From UBA1756 sp045222555 (GTDB taxonomy: Bacteria > Bacteroidota > Bacteroidia > Bacteroidales > WCHB1-69), in contig JBGUYY010000029.1 in assembly GCA_045222555.1 (NCBI GenBank), forward strand, positions 62,001 through 126,000: a stretch of 64,000 nt of DNA. Reading direction: 5' to 3'. Shown here one piece after another: positions 17,733-25,848 of the stretch (position 1 is the first letter of the stretch; the number at the start of each line of letters is the position of its first letter). The translations under genes and the position numbers were made by a program. The notes under the pieces were generated by a model. The model searched no databases. It saw nothing but the letters and a program-made list of their open reading frames with translations, and was not told where the DNA came from.

Positions 17733-17764
17733 CACGGTCAGCACGCTTCATCAGTCTGACCGTG
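17733..17764 (+). terminator. Hairpin after the DUF2130 gene
   Basis: CACGGTCAG (17733-17741) pairs perfectly with CTGACCGTG (17756-17764) around a 14-base loop, 15 bases after the stop codon. No T-run follows, so termination is inferred from position only. Confidence 0.4.
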
Positions 17765-17765
17765 G

Positions 17766-18145
17766 CTGCCGAGCCTTCCAGAACCAGCCGATAGTATTGG
17801 AAATGAAGGATCTGCAATCAGAAAAGGCTACAAAATCAGACGATTGAAATACTAATGTTCATAATTTTGTGTAAAGATAGTCTCGGCAAGCTATTGCTAC
17901 TTTACAGACAATCCTTAATTTTGCTCTTGAAAAATGAACGCCGGAACAATGGAACGAAATAGGCACAAGCCCCCATCCCAAAGTTAAAAAGTTAGCAGAA
18001 GAGGAGCCACCCTCACGACAGGTTTGATAATAAACCGCAAGACCATCATAGCATACCGCATTATGATATAGGCTACCTTTGTCTCTTACAGTAACTTTGA
18101 AATTTATATAAAACATTATAAACAAGATAATTATAAAAGAACGTT
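17766..18145 (+). promoter_or_regulatory. Promoter B and long leader of the WG/AAA/MreB/DnaA gene run
   Basis: TTG (17894-17896), 19 bases, TAATTTTG (17916-17923): again a perfect Bacteroidota promoter, leaving a leader of about 215 bases before ATG 18146. The 48 bases from 17855 share TGTTCATAATTTTGT and TAGT(c)TCG...TATTGC(t)AC with promoter A. Because the same block contains the -33 element in both, a common regulator is plausible. The rest of the leader shows no ORF or clear riboswitch. Confidence 0.65.
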
Positions 18146-18790
18146 ATGAAAGAAAAATCAGAAAAAGAAATCATCAACAGCGAGAAAAACTTCACCGTCG
18201 TTTTTGCGGATGAGACTGGCCGGAAGGGTGTGAAGAGTCCCGACGGGCAGGTGATTGTGCCGGCACGCTATGACGACTTCATCTACACCTATAATTATCA
18301 GTGTCTTCCCTTTTATCCATACGTGGCCATGAAGGACGGCAAGATGGGGCTGGTTCGTCCCGACGGTAAGGGTACGGAACTCACGCCGTTCGTCTATAAC
18401 AGCATCGAGTTCATCCGTGAGATGGGCGGCCATTTCATCTACCGTAAGGATGGCAGCAGCAAATTCGGCCTTATGCGCCTGAACGGTCAGGAGGTTACAC
18501 CCTGCCGGCTGGATTCCTACAGCTGCGGAGTCCAGACCATCTTCTATAGCTGGGGCGGCTATCAGGGGCTGTGGCAGACGAACATTGATGTGCTCATCCC
18601 ACCCATCTACGATGACATCCGTGTGGAGGATGAGGATCTCCTTGTATTCACCCTGAACGGGGAGAAAGGATATGTAAAAACCGCCGACCTGAGCTTTATC
18701 CCCCTTTCATCTTCCAAGGATATGGACGACGACGAGTGGCACGACCTCCTGAATGAATGTATCTGCGAGCAGTACGAGATTGACGAATAA
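18146..18790 (+). CDS. WG-repeat (KWG-like) protein
   Basis: 214 residues, no signal peptide. Degenerate WG repeats of about 45 residues run through it: GRKGVKSPDGQVIVPARYDD, then DGKMGLVRPDGKG...PFVYN, then SSKFGLMRLNGQEVTPCRLD, then IPPIYDD and GEKGYVKTADLSFIPLS. Each unit has the beta pattern G-hydrophobic-DG-PP-YD of the family, in which Trp is often replaced. WG repeats are presumed protein-interaction blades. It heads the long same-strand run behind promoter B, 58 bases before the AAA ATPase gene. A second WG-like protein lies at 22974. Confidence 0.75.
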   Translation: MKEKSEKEIINSEKNFTVVFADETGRKGVKSPDGQVIVPARYDDFIYTYNYQCLPFYPYVAMKDGKMGLVRPDGKGTELTPFVYNSIEFIREMGGHFIYRKDGSSKFGLMRLNGQEVTPCRLDSYSCGVQTIFYSWGGYQGLWQTNIDVLIPPIYDDIRVEDEDLLVFTLNGEKGYVKTADLSFIPLSSSKDMDDDEWHDLLNECICEQYEIDE

Positions 18791-18848
18791 AAGCACAGTT
18801 TTTGATAATCAAACATTTGACCATTTAACCTTAAAACAGACGAATCAA

Positions 18849-20519
18849 ATGAGAAAAAGAGAATGCAACCCTGATGAAGTCCAATTCCATACCCCCGTCA
18901 ATGCCCTTGACGCCTTTGAGCAGGTGCTGGAAAGCTGCTACCTGTCAAAGCTGACACCGGAGTACCTCAAAGAGGCGGAACTCCCCCTGAAGTATCTTGC
19001 CGACAAGTTCCACATCACCACCGTGCAGGCTGTGTTCCTGTCCATTATTCTCGAACACGAGCTGGACGGGGTTTATCTCAAGGATATTGCCCACCATCTG
19101 AACTGCAGCAATATATCCCTGCTTTCAAAGTCTGGTGAACTGGACGGGCTTGTGAGCCGTAAATTTATCTGGAAGGGGAAATGTGAGCGCCCCTTCAGCA
19201 CCGACATCAAATATGCGATGCACGATTATGCCATCGAGGCCATCCGAAAGAATGAGATGTTCGAGGCGAGGGATTTGTCCTGCCAGAGTTTGGAGGATGT
19301 GGTTCTCCTTGTTGAAGACCTTTACGAGCGCCTTGACAATGGCAAGCTCGACACGGAAACGCATTACAGTGAGCTGATGGAGGTCGTCAATGCAAATTTG
19401 CAAGTGCCCTTTGTGCAAGCTTTTATGAAGTATAAAAAGGCATTGGATCCTCAGGAGGTCCAGTTGCTGATGCTCTTTTGCCTGGTTCACATCAACGGTG
19501 ACGGGCAGTTGAAGAACAATGATTTCTCGTTCATCTTCGACAGCAAGTACGAATACCGCAAGATGTGTACGCGTCTGGCCAAGCAGAACAGCGCCCTTTT
19601 CAAAAAGGGGCTTGTGGAGATCGCCTACAATGACGGCGTGGCGGTGCGTAATGTGTACGCGCTAACGGAAAAGGTAAAGCAGGAGTTCTTCCCGTCGGTG
19701 GAAGTCCGCGATGACTCGCGCATCCTCAACCACAAGAAGATTGACGCTGTCCAATTGTATTACAACGATGAGGAAGGCTGTCAGGTGTCGGTGCTTTCTA
19801 AGCTCCTGAAGGGGAAGCAGCTGGACAAGGTGCAGGCAAGACTGAAGAAGAGCGGGATGCCCGAAGGGGTGTGCTGCCTGTTCTACGGCGGTCCCGGCAC
19901 CGGCAAGACGGCCACGGCCATGCAGCTGGCAAAGGAGAGCGGCCGCGACGTGTTCTGCGTTGATATGAGCAAGCTCCGCAGCAAGTGGGTAGGGGAAAGC
20001 GAGCGTCTCTGCCAGCAGCTCTGGGAGGATTACGACCAGTGCGTTACCCGAAGCAAACGCACGCCCATCCTTCTGCTGAACGAGTGCGACGGCATCCTCA
20101 CCACCCGCAAGAACGGCACTGACCATTCGGTTGACAAGATGGAGAACACCATGGCCAACATCTTCCTCGACAATATGGAGAAACAGCGCGGTATCGTCAT
20201 CGCCACCACCAATCTGGCCGACAACCTCGACTCCGCTTTCGACCGCCGCTTCATCTATAAGATCCGTTTCGGCAAGCCCTGCCAGCAGGCGCGCAAGGCC
20301 ATCTGGAAGAGCAAAATGCCCGATCTTGATGAGACGGTTGCCGACACCATTGCCCGCGAGTACGAGCTTTCCGGCGGACAGATTGAGAATGTCGCCCGCA
20401 AGTCGCTGATAAACTATGCGCTGTGCGGGGAGACGCCCTCCATCGAGCGAATCAGGAAGTACTGCGGCCAGGAGTCCATCAGGCAGGGAGAAAAGAAGGT
20501 GGTCGGATTCAGCCGGTAA
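18849..20519 (+). CDS. Classic AAA ATPase with N-terminal helical/wHTH region and altered Walker B
   Basis: 556 residues. The N-terminal 320 residues are helical, with winged-helix-like parts (LKDIAHHLNCSNISLLSK; QVLESCYLSKL). The AAA domain follows: GGPGTGKT (G347-T354), a pore-loop-like KWVGESE, Walker B LLLNECDG with N411-E412 where DE is expected, an Asn sensor-1 segment (IVIATTNLADNLDSA) and the arginine finger FDRRF. The C-terminal lid follows. The architecture resembles FtsH/Yme1-class AAA unfoldases without protease or membrane parts. Walker A and Glu are intact, so ATP binding and perhaps hydrolysis are likely. ATG 18849 is used because the longer frame from 18753 overlaps the previous gene. 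Substrate unknown; neighbours suggest an accessory complex. Confidence 0.82.
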   Translation: MRKRECNPDEVQFHTPVNALDAFEQVLESCYLSKLTPEYLKEAELPLKYLADKFHITTVQAVFLSIILEHELDGVYLKDIAHHLNCSNISLLSKSGELDGLVSRKFIWKGKCERPFSTDIKYAMHDYAIEAIRKNEMFEARDLSCQSLEDVVLLVEDLYERLDNGKLDTETHYSELMEVVNANLQVPFVQAFMKYKKALDPQEVQLLMLFCLVHINGDGQLKNNDFSFIFDSKYEYRKMCTRLAKQNSALFKKGLVEIAYNDGVAVRNVYALTEKVKQEFFPSVEVRDDSRILNHKKIDAVQLYYNDEEGCQVSVLSKLLKGKQLDKVQARLKKSGMPEGVCCLFYGGPGTGKTATAMQLAKESGRDVFCVDMSKLRSKWVGESERLCQQLWEDYDQCVTRSKRTPILLLNECDGILTTRKNGTDHSVDKMENTMANIFLDNMEKQRGIVIATTNLADNLDSAFDRRFIYKIRFGKPCQQARKAIWKSKMPDLDETVADTIAREYELSGGQIENVARKSLINYALCGETPSIERIRKYCGQESIRQGEKKVVGFSR

Positions 20520-20572
20520 AGAAAAGAATAAGACAGCCGCAATAGTGCGGGAATAACAATAAAATAATAGAT

Positions 20573-20854
20573 ATGATTTATCTCAAGATTTATTTGATTG
20601 GTGTGCTGGTGGCGATTCCTACCATCGCCGTAACGGACTACTTCTATTTGTATGACCGCCAAATACGGTATATCTCACGCCGTGAGGTGATACTTGACAC
20701 ATTGGCTTCGCTCCTGTCGTGGCTGATCGTACTTGTGGCAATCGGTTTTATGCTGTTTGACAAGAAAGACAAGGGCTACGAGTTGAGGCGGAAATTGGAA
20801 GAGTTGAACTCCAAAAATCAAGGAAAGGCAAATGAAGATGGAAAAGGTGAATGA
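20573..20854 (+). CDS. Small two-helix membrane protein
   Basis: 93 residues with two hydrophobic segments (about 3-22, 43-62) and a charged C-terminal tail (KKDKGYELRRKLEELNSKNQ). It has no recognised family. Its last 23 bases overlap the next gene, indicating translational coupling. It could anchor a partner from the cluster at the inner membrane. Confidence 0.6.
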   Translation: MIYLKIYLIGVLVAIPTIAVTDYFYLYDRQIRYISRREVILDTLASLLSWLIVLVAIGFMLFDKKDKGYELRRKLEELNSKNQGKANEDGKGE

Positions 20855-21449
20855 AGTTAACGAAGACGAGGCATTCCTTGATTACTTTCCATTTTGCGGG
20901 TTCGCTTGGTACTGCATGCGCCACCAGAATGTCGAAGTGGATGAGGAAAAGTCCAGTGAGATTGAGAATGTCGAAGCGTATAAGGAGAAGTCCCGTGAGA
21001 TTGAGAATGATGAATTTGAGCGGCTCTTTGCACAGAATTTTGCTGCTTTGGTTCAGGCTCTGAAAGAGAAATTTCCCAATGTGGTTATGGAGTCCGATGG
21101 TCATTCGATAGGAAGGTGCGTCTCAGACCCGGTCTATAGGATGGTCAAAAGCGTGAAGTACCAGCGAAATGGTGCGGAATATATGGATTATGGCAATGAT
21201 CGCCACATCGGTTATTTGACCTTGAAAGGCAACGTGCTGGTGTGCGGGGAATTGCCGGACGGACGCATAGCCGATTATCAGTTTCTGACAGTGTCATTTT
21301 GCAAAGTAGGGTTCACCGACAAGCCTTTCGAGGTGGGCACAAGCGACCTATTTTCGGAAATTGAGACAAAGGCCGAGGACGTGATTGACTTTATCAGGGA
21401 GTATTGGAAGGAGCCAGAAACAGGGAACAATTCATCTGAAATTTTGTAA
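20832..21449 (+). CDS. Hypothetical protein with a 13-residue tandem repeat
   Basis: 205 residues, acidic. Residues about 36-61 contain a tandem duplication, VEVDEEKSSEIEN then VEAYKEKSREIEN, also visible at DNA level (39-base period near 20932-21009). The rest has a helical stretch (FERLFAQNFAALVQALKEKF) and a strand-rich C-terminal half (IGYLTLKGNVLVCGELPDGR). No family is recognised. ATG 20832 and ATG 20838 are both possible starts. It overlaps the membrane protein before it, so it is probably part of the same operon. Confidence 0.55.
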   Translation: MKMEKVNEVNEDEAFLDYFPFCGFAWYCMRHQNVEVDEEKSSEIENVEAYKEKSREIENDEFERLFAQNFAALVQALKEKFPNVVMESDGHSIGRCVSDPVYRMVKSVKYQRNGAEYMDYGNDRHIGYLTLKGNVLVCGELPDGRIADYQFLTVSFCKVGFTDKPFEVGTSDLFSEIETKAEDVIDFIREYWKEPETGNNSSEIL

Positions 21450-21482
21450 AAAAAAACATATAAACAATTAAACCAGAAAGAT

Positions 21483-22031
21483 ATGGAAAATACAGAAAAT
21501 CAATTGATTACATCAGAGGAAATGGTAGTGAACATCGGCAGTGATCGCACTGAGGTATTGGTACGGTTCAACGGAAAAGTTGTCGCCAGCAAGTCCTGTT
21601 CAGCCGGCATCGTCGAGTTCAAGGAAAGCATCGACGACTATATGCGCCGCAAGCACAACATGACTGTTGACGATGCTACGGCGGAACGTATGTTGGAGCA
21701 GGTCGGTGCTGCCATCGGTGATTTAGAGAACCCGCCCGCCGACTGCGAGGTCACCGGAACCGACCTTGTTACGGGCGCTCCGATGACCGTAAAGGTGGGC
21801 AGCCGAGAGATGGCAGAAGCACTGGATCCCGCCATCTCCGAAATAGAGCGGAGGATTATCCGTGTATTGGTGACCACACCAGTCGGATACAGTTACGAGC
21901 TCTACGACAAGGGTTTCGAGATTACCGGCAACGTCTCTTTTCTGCGTGGCCTTGACAAACGCTTCTCGAAACTGACCAGTCTGAAGGTGCGGATATCGGA
22001 AGGTGAGGAACGCAAGGAATGTGAAGAATAA
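21483..22031 (+). CDS. Half-length degenerate MreB-like protein
   Basis: 182 residues that align by eye with roughly residues 157-320 of MreB: MVVNIGSDRTEVLVRFNG (phosphate-2 region, MVVDIGGGTTEVAV in MreB), then RRKHNMTVDDATAERM (RRNYxxxIGExTAERI), then TGTDLVTGAPMTV (RGRDLVTGxPxT), and DKGFEITGNVSFLRGLDK (ERGMVLTGGGALLRNLD). The first ATPase subdomain (IA/IB) is missing and both remaining nucleotide motifs have lost their glycines (GGGT to SDRT; GGGALL to NVSFL). Nucleotide binding and ordinary filament formation are therefore unlikely. It could cap or interact with MreB or a partner of the cluster. Start ATG 21483; the next gene begins 20 bases after its stop. Confidence 0.75.
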   Translation: MENTENQLITSEEMVVNIGSDRTEVLVRFNGKVVASKSCSAGIVEFKESIDDYMRRKHNMTVDDATAERMLEQVGAAIGDLENPPADCEVTGTDLVTGAPMTVKVGSREMAEALDPAISEIERRIIRVLVTTPVGYSYELYDKGFEITGNVSFLRGLDKRFSKLTSLKVRISEGEERKECEE

Positions 22032-22050
22032 TCATCAAAATTGGGAGGTT

Positions 22051-22791
22051 ATGGGAAACACGTCGGATTTACCGGAGAAAAATGACACGGCTGTCCATCT
22101 TACAGACAGCACAGAAACGATGCCCGAAGCAGTGGCGTTAGATCGGGAAATTGCCAGGCTGGCACATGGCCCGAAACGGTTCATCCGCAACCTCGCAGTT
22201 CTTGTACCACCGTATGATGATGCGCTGCCTGATGGCGGATGGGATTCCAATGCCTTTGAAGAGGCGTTGAAACTCGGACATTTCGCGTGGTTCCGTATTG
22301 GAGACCCCATCCATGAAGGCAAGGACAGCTATCTGCTTTGCAACGTGTCGTTGGACGATGTGCTTTATCTTGTCAGGAAATACAGGCAGGATGCGGCCCT
22401 ATTCATCGATAAGAGAGAGAGCCGAACATGGCAGCGTACAGACCAAGGGAAAATGGAATTGTTCTCAATAAAAATAATAGACCCGCCATTTGATATGAGC
22501 GACACAGACCGCATTTTCGATGTGGCAAGCATGGGGTTTTTGACGTGGGGACATGAGAGTTTTATTATTGAAAAAAATGAGAATCATGAATTCTTCAAGG
22601 CCTTTTTTAACTTCAGCGAGTCGAACAAGGAGATTCTGGCAAGGAAGGTCGGATATGTGGAATGGCATCTTCAACGACTGGAGATGGATGAGGCCGAAAT
22701 AGATAGGCGTATAGACACTTGTGTGAGTGCAAAATCAGGGTTCTGTCGCTACGCCAATCGTAGTGTGTTGTATGGTAAATATTTTTATTAA
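22051..22791 (+). CDS. Hypothetical protein downstream of the MreB-like gene
   Basis: 246 residues, no membrane segment. ATG 22051 is chosen over the longer frame from 22003 because GGGAGG lies directly before it and the longer form overlaps the MreB-like gene. The first 40 residues look disordered. A globular part follows, with LAVLVPPYDDALPDGGWD and FNFSESNKEILARKVGYVEW. The C-terminal third is helical with many acidic residues. No family is recognised. Short spacing on both sides fits one operon. Confidence 0.55.
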   Translation: MGNTSDLPEKNDTAVHLTDSTETMPEAVALDREIARLAHGPKRFIRNLAVLVPPYDDALPDGGWDSNAFEEALKLGHFAWFRIGDPIHEGKDSYLLCNVSLDDVLYLVRKYRQDAALFIDKRESRTWQRTDQGKMELFSIKIIDPPFDMSDTDRIFDVASMGFLTWGHESFIIEKNENHEFFKAFFNFSESNKEILARKVGYVEWHLQRLEMDEAEIDRRIDTCVSAKSGFCRYANRSVLYGKYFY

Positions 22792-22803
22792 AAATCAGGA
22801 ATT

Positions 22804-22962
22804 ATGAAAGTGACAAAAAAAGGACGTAGAATCGTCAAAGTAGTCAATGTGTTTGTAGCCATCATTCTGGCACCCGTACATGCTTTGTATTATCTGCTGC
22901 TTCCATTTATATGGATAACCGGCTTCAGCAAAGGGTTTGTGGATGCCATGAGGGGAAAGTAA
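22804..22962 (+). CDS. Small basic single-helix membrane protein
   Basis: 52 codons: a basic N terminus (MKVTKKGRRIVKVVN), a hydrophobic helix (VFVAIILAPVHALYYLLLPF) and a short tail ending DAMRGK. AGGA lies six bases before the ATG and the gene sits 12 bases after one neighbour and 11 before the next, which supports it as a real gene in the operon. Function unknown; positive-inside charges predict the N terminus in the cytoplasm. Confidence 0.55.
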   Translation: MKVTKKGRRIVKVVNVFVAIILAPVHALYYLLLPFIWITGFSKGFVDAMRGK

Positions 22963-22973
22963 ATAAGAGTTAA

Positions 22974-23834
22974 ATGAGAACAATGACAATCAAGGACAAC
23001 GGCCTCTCGCACCTGCTGACTGCGGAGAAGGCCAATGAGCTGGCGCTGTACGCTATGTGGCATTACCAGCCCTCGGATTCGAGGCCTGTCGCGTGTGCCG
23101 TGCCGGATCCTGACACCGCCAAGGCATATATTGCAGGACGCAACCTTAATGAATGCTATTTCGACGGTGTCCCATACCTTCCGTATTGTCTTGACGGAAA
23201 GTCCCCCATCGGTATCAAATTTAACAGCGATGCGGACATTATGATACACCTTGACCTGCGCGACCAGGTTTTTACGGATGACAACGGGAAGAAAGGCCTC
23301 AAGGATGTGTTCGGCTATGTGGTTGTTGAGCCGTCATTTGACGGATTTCCGGAACTTTACCCTTTCTTCAAGAGGGAAAGGCTCGGCCAGATTCCTGTTG
23401 TTATCGGCGACCGCCAGTATCTGTACGACCTTGAAGAACGCCGCATCACCACCAAAGGCTATGACCGCATCTTCCGGTATTTCTGGAACTATGGAGGTCA
23501 TTATGTGGATGATGAGGAGCGCTTTGTGTTTGTGGAGAGTGGCAGGAAGGGCATCATTGACGGGTATGACTGTAAGGAGAGCTCCATCGCCCTTATGGAC
23601 GAGATTTACGCGAAGCAGAACCGCTTCAGTGCCATCCCTTTTGTAAAAGACGGCAAAATCGGCTTCCTGTGGGGCGCCATCTGGTCAGCGCCCGCCTTTG
23701 ACAAGGTAGTACTGGGTACTGACGTGTACACCAGAGCGCTGATGGATGGGAAGTGGGGCTGGATTGACAGGGACGGGATGTTCACTCAGGAAAAGTCGGA
23801 GGCGGCATTCGGCTGCTGGGATATGGTGTTTTAG
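22974..23834 (+). CDS. Second WG-repeat-like protein
   Basis: 286 residues. The N-terminal 100 residues are mixed helix and strand. From about residue 100, WG-like units appear: FGYVVVEPSFDGFPELYPF, GQIPVVIGDRQYLYDLEE, ERFVFVESGRKGIIDGYDCK, DGKIGFLWGAIWSAPAFDKV and DGKWGWIDRDGMFTQEK. The last carries the true Trp-Gly signature. No signal peptide. It lies 25 bases before the DnaA-like gene. Presumed protein-interaction scaffold, like its relative at 18146, to which it is only distantly similar. Confidence 0.65.
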   Translation: MRTMTIKDNGLSHLLTAEKANELALYAMWHYQPSDSRPVACAVPDPDTAKAYIAGRNLNECYFDGVPYLPYCLDGKSPIGIKFNSDADIMIHLDLRDQVFTDDNGKKGLKDVFGYVVVEPSFDGFPELYPFFKRERLGQIPVVIGDRQYLYDLEERRITTKGYDRIFRYFWNYGGHYVDDEERFVFVESGRKGIIDGYDCKESSIALMDEIYAKQNRFSAIPFVKDGKIGFLWGAIWSAPAFDKVVLGTDVYTRALMDGKWGWIDRDGMFTQEKSEAAFGCWDMVF

Positions 23835-23859
23835 TGTCAAACTTTTAAAAACGAAAAAT

Positions 23860-24903
23860 ATGGAAGAAGAAAAAATGCAGACTTATAACTTTGGGAATAT
23901 TGTGGAAGGGGAATGCAACCATTTTGCTTGTATTGCGAGCAGAATGGTCGCAGAGGCACCCATTGGCTCGACCTCGTATAACCCTCTGTTCATCCATTCG
24001 GAAACAGGCATGGGGAAAACACTCTTTGCCCACGCCATCGGTCAGGAAATCAAGGCGAACCATCCCGAAGCGACAGTCGTATTCGTCAATGGAGACGTTT
24101 TTGTGCAGCAGTATGCGGAAGCCCGTCGAACGAGCAGCCGTGAAGCATTTCTCAACCATTATAAGCAGGCTGACGTGTTAATTGTGGATAATGTGCAGTT
24201 CCTCGCATGTAAGGAGAAAACACAAGCTATGTTCTTTAGCATCTTCAACCACCTGATTCAGAGAAAGAAGCAGATTGTCATCACTGCAGACAAATCGCCT
24301 GTCGACCTCCAGGGCTTCGAGCCGCGCCTGCTCGCCCGCTTCAAATGGAGCCTCGTCACGGAGCTCACCGTCCCCGATCTTACGACCCGCACCGCCATCC
24401 TGAATAGGAGGCTGGAGAGACTCGACGCACAATGCCCGCAGGAGGTCGTTGACTACATCGCCCTACGCGTTATCTCCAACATCCGTGAGCTGGAAGACGC
24501 AATGATGATGATTCTCGCAGACGCGTCGGCCAACCACAGGGAGATTGATGTTGATATGGCCAAAGAAGTGATTGACAAGTACGTGAAGAGTGCTGCAGCT
24601 GAGATTTCCATTGAGTACATCCAGAAAATAGTGTACAACTACTTCCAGATTCCGTTGGAAGCCATCAACAGCAACGCCCGTAGCAGTAAGGTCGCACAGC
24701 CACGCCAGATCTGCATGTACTTTGCAAAAAAATACACCCAGCTGCCGCTCAGCACCATAGGTCAAGAGTGCGGCGGGAAGAACCATACAACCGTGATGCA
24801 CGCTTGCAATGTCATCAAAAACCTGTACGAGACAGACAGGAGGATGCGCATCGACATCGATGAAATCAACAAACTGATAAGATACAACGGCAAATTGAAC
24901 TGA
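23860..24903 (+). CDS. DnaA-like AAA+ protein without domain I
   Basis: 347 residues that align with DnaA domains III and IV. AAA+: NPLFIHSETGMGKT (K53, T54; canonical loop GxxGxGKT with Gly to Ser), LIVDNVQFLACKEKTQ (D110, N111, normally DDIQFL), sensor 1 region QIVITADKSP, arginine-finger region RLLARFKW and sensor 2 NIRELED. Domain IV: AQPRQICMYFAKKYTQ and GGKNHTTVMHA, the DnaA DNA-recognition signature, well preserved. The N-terminal domain I and linker (about 100 residues) are absent, so DnaB or regulator contacts are lost. ATG 23860 follows the WG gene by 25 bases. It is a paralogue, not the chromosomal initiator, and could be a Hda- or DnaA-box-binding regulator, or a replication protein of a former element. 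Confidence 0.88.
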   Translation: MEEEKMQTYNFGNIVEGECNHFACIASRMVAEAPIGSTSYNPLFIHSETGMGKTLFAHAIGQEIKANHPEATVVFVNGDVFVQQYAEARRTSSREAFLNHYKQADVLIVDNVQFLACKEKTQAMFFSIFNHLIQRKKQIVITADKSPVDLQGFEPRLLARFKWSLVTELTVPDLTTRTAILNRRLERLDAQCPQEVVDYIALRVISNIRELEDAMMMILADASANHREIDVDMAKEVIDKYVKSAAAEISIEYIQKIVYNYFQIPLEAINSNARSSKVAQPRQICMYFAKKYTQLPLSTIGQECGGKNHTTVMHACNVIKNLYETDRRMRIDIDEINKLIRYNGKLN

Positions 24904-24986
24904 AACCACAACTTTGCTTGTATAACCAAGGAATTCTGAAAGTTATCTATAAATTTGTGAATACGGGTACGAAACAGTAAATTATT

Positions 24987-25766
24987 ATGCTAAACATTGA
25001 TACCATTTACAAACTGACAACGCATGAGTTTGCACGGCTGCGCGGCAACCATTACCCAACCTACAAGATTCATGCCGGGGCTTCCTCGTTTTTTCATACT
25101 CTGGATGAGGCAGAACAATTTTTGCACTATATCTCGCGGCCCAAAGACAGTTTCACCTACTGCTACACCATCAGCGAGCTGCCAGTCGGTGTGAATCACC
25201 ATGATTGGGAAAGCTTCTCAGAAAGAGTTTATTTGCATGATGGAAGTTACTGGAGCCAACGTAATTGTGCCCATATCTCTCCTGATAAAATTCCGCCCCA
25301 GTACACAGAAAGAGAGTTTGACAATGACCTGTATGGCCGTTGTCTCTTTGAAGGTCACCACCCAGAAGACGTACGTTTCAAGCGTGGTGACATCATTGAG
25401 ATTCTCTGTTACAATGCCAATAACTATTGGAGTGGCGGACATGTGGAGCTTGCTATAGTGGTCAGTACGCCGCCCACTATGGAGGAGATGTCGATTAGAA
25501 TGGAGCGTTATCTGAAAGAGAATCCGGACTGGCTTACAGGTGACAGAGGGTTCGACCTCGGTATAGAATTCAATGCCAATGATGACACCTATACGGTAAT
25601 TCCAGCCTATGTGCCTGAAAAAACGGAAACGGAATGCCTCACAGACCATTGTCCGACGCATTGTGCCATGCACCCTCTTTTTAAGGTTTCACCGAGGATG
25701 CAGAAGAAGCTGCAAGGCTTGCTGGAACGGTATCTTAATTTTGAGTCAGGCTGCTGTAAACAGTAA
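24987..25766 (+). CDS. Hypothetical protein with a Cys/His-rich tail
   Basis: 259 residues, soluble. The N-terminal half contains YKIHAGASSFFHTLDEAEQF, and GDIIEILCYNANNYWSGG is strand-rich. Near the C terminus CLTDHCPTHCAMH has four Cys/His spacings that could hold a metal ion. No family is recognised. A lone TAAATTTG -7-like box at 24950-24957 may give this gene its own transcription, because the 83-base gap before it is larger than others in the run. Confidence 0.5.
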   Translation: MLNIDTIYKLTTHEFARLRGNHYPTYKIHAGASSFFHTLDEAEQFLHYISRPKDSFTYCYTISELPVGVNHHDWESFSERVYLHDGSYWSQRNCAHISPDKIPPQYTEREFDNDLYGRCLFEGHHPEDVRFKRGDIIEILCYNANNYWSGGHVELAIVVSTPPTMEEMSIRMERYLKENPDWLTGDRGFDLGIEFNANDDTYTVIPAYVPEKTETECLTDHCPTHCAMHPLFKVSPRMQKKLQGLLERYLNFESGCCKQ

Positions 25767-25848
25767 CTCCAAAGTATACCAATAATAATTAGTAGGAAAA
25801 GATGTATGGGAAGAAAATACTAATAAAAGAAGGAAAAGAGAGGAAACT

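Noticed and set aside
25802..25835. Short frame starting MYGKKILIK, similar to the start of the SLOG gene (MERKILIK)
   Set aside because: About 20 similar bases only; too short to claim a relic gene.
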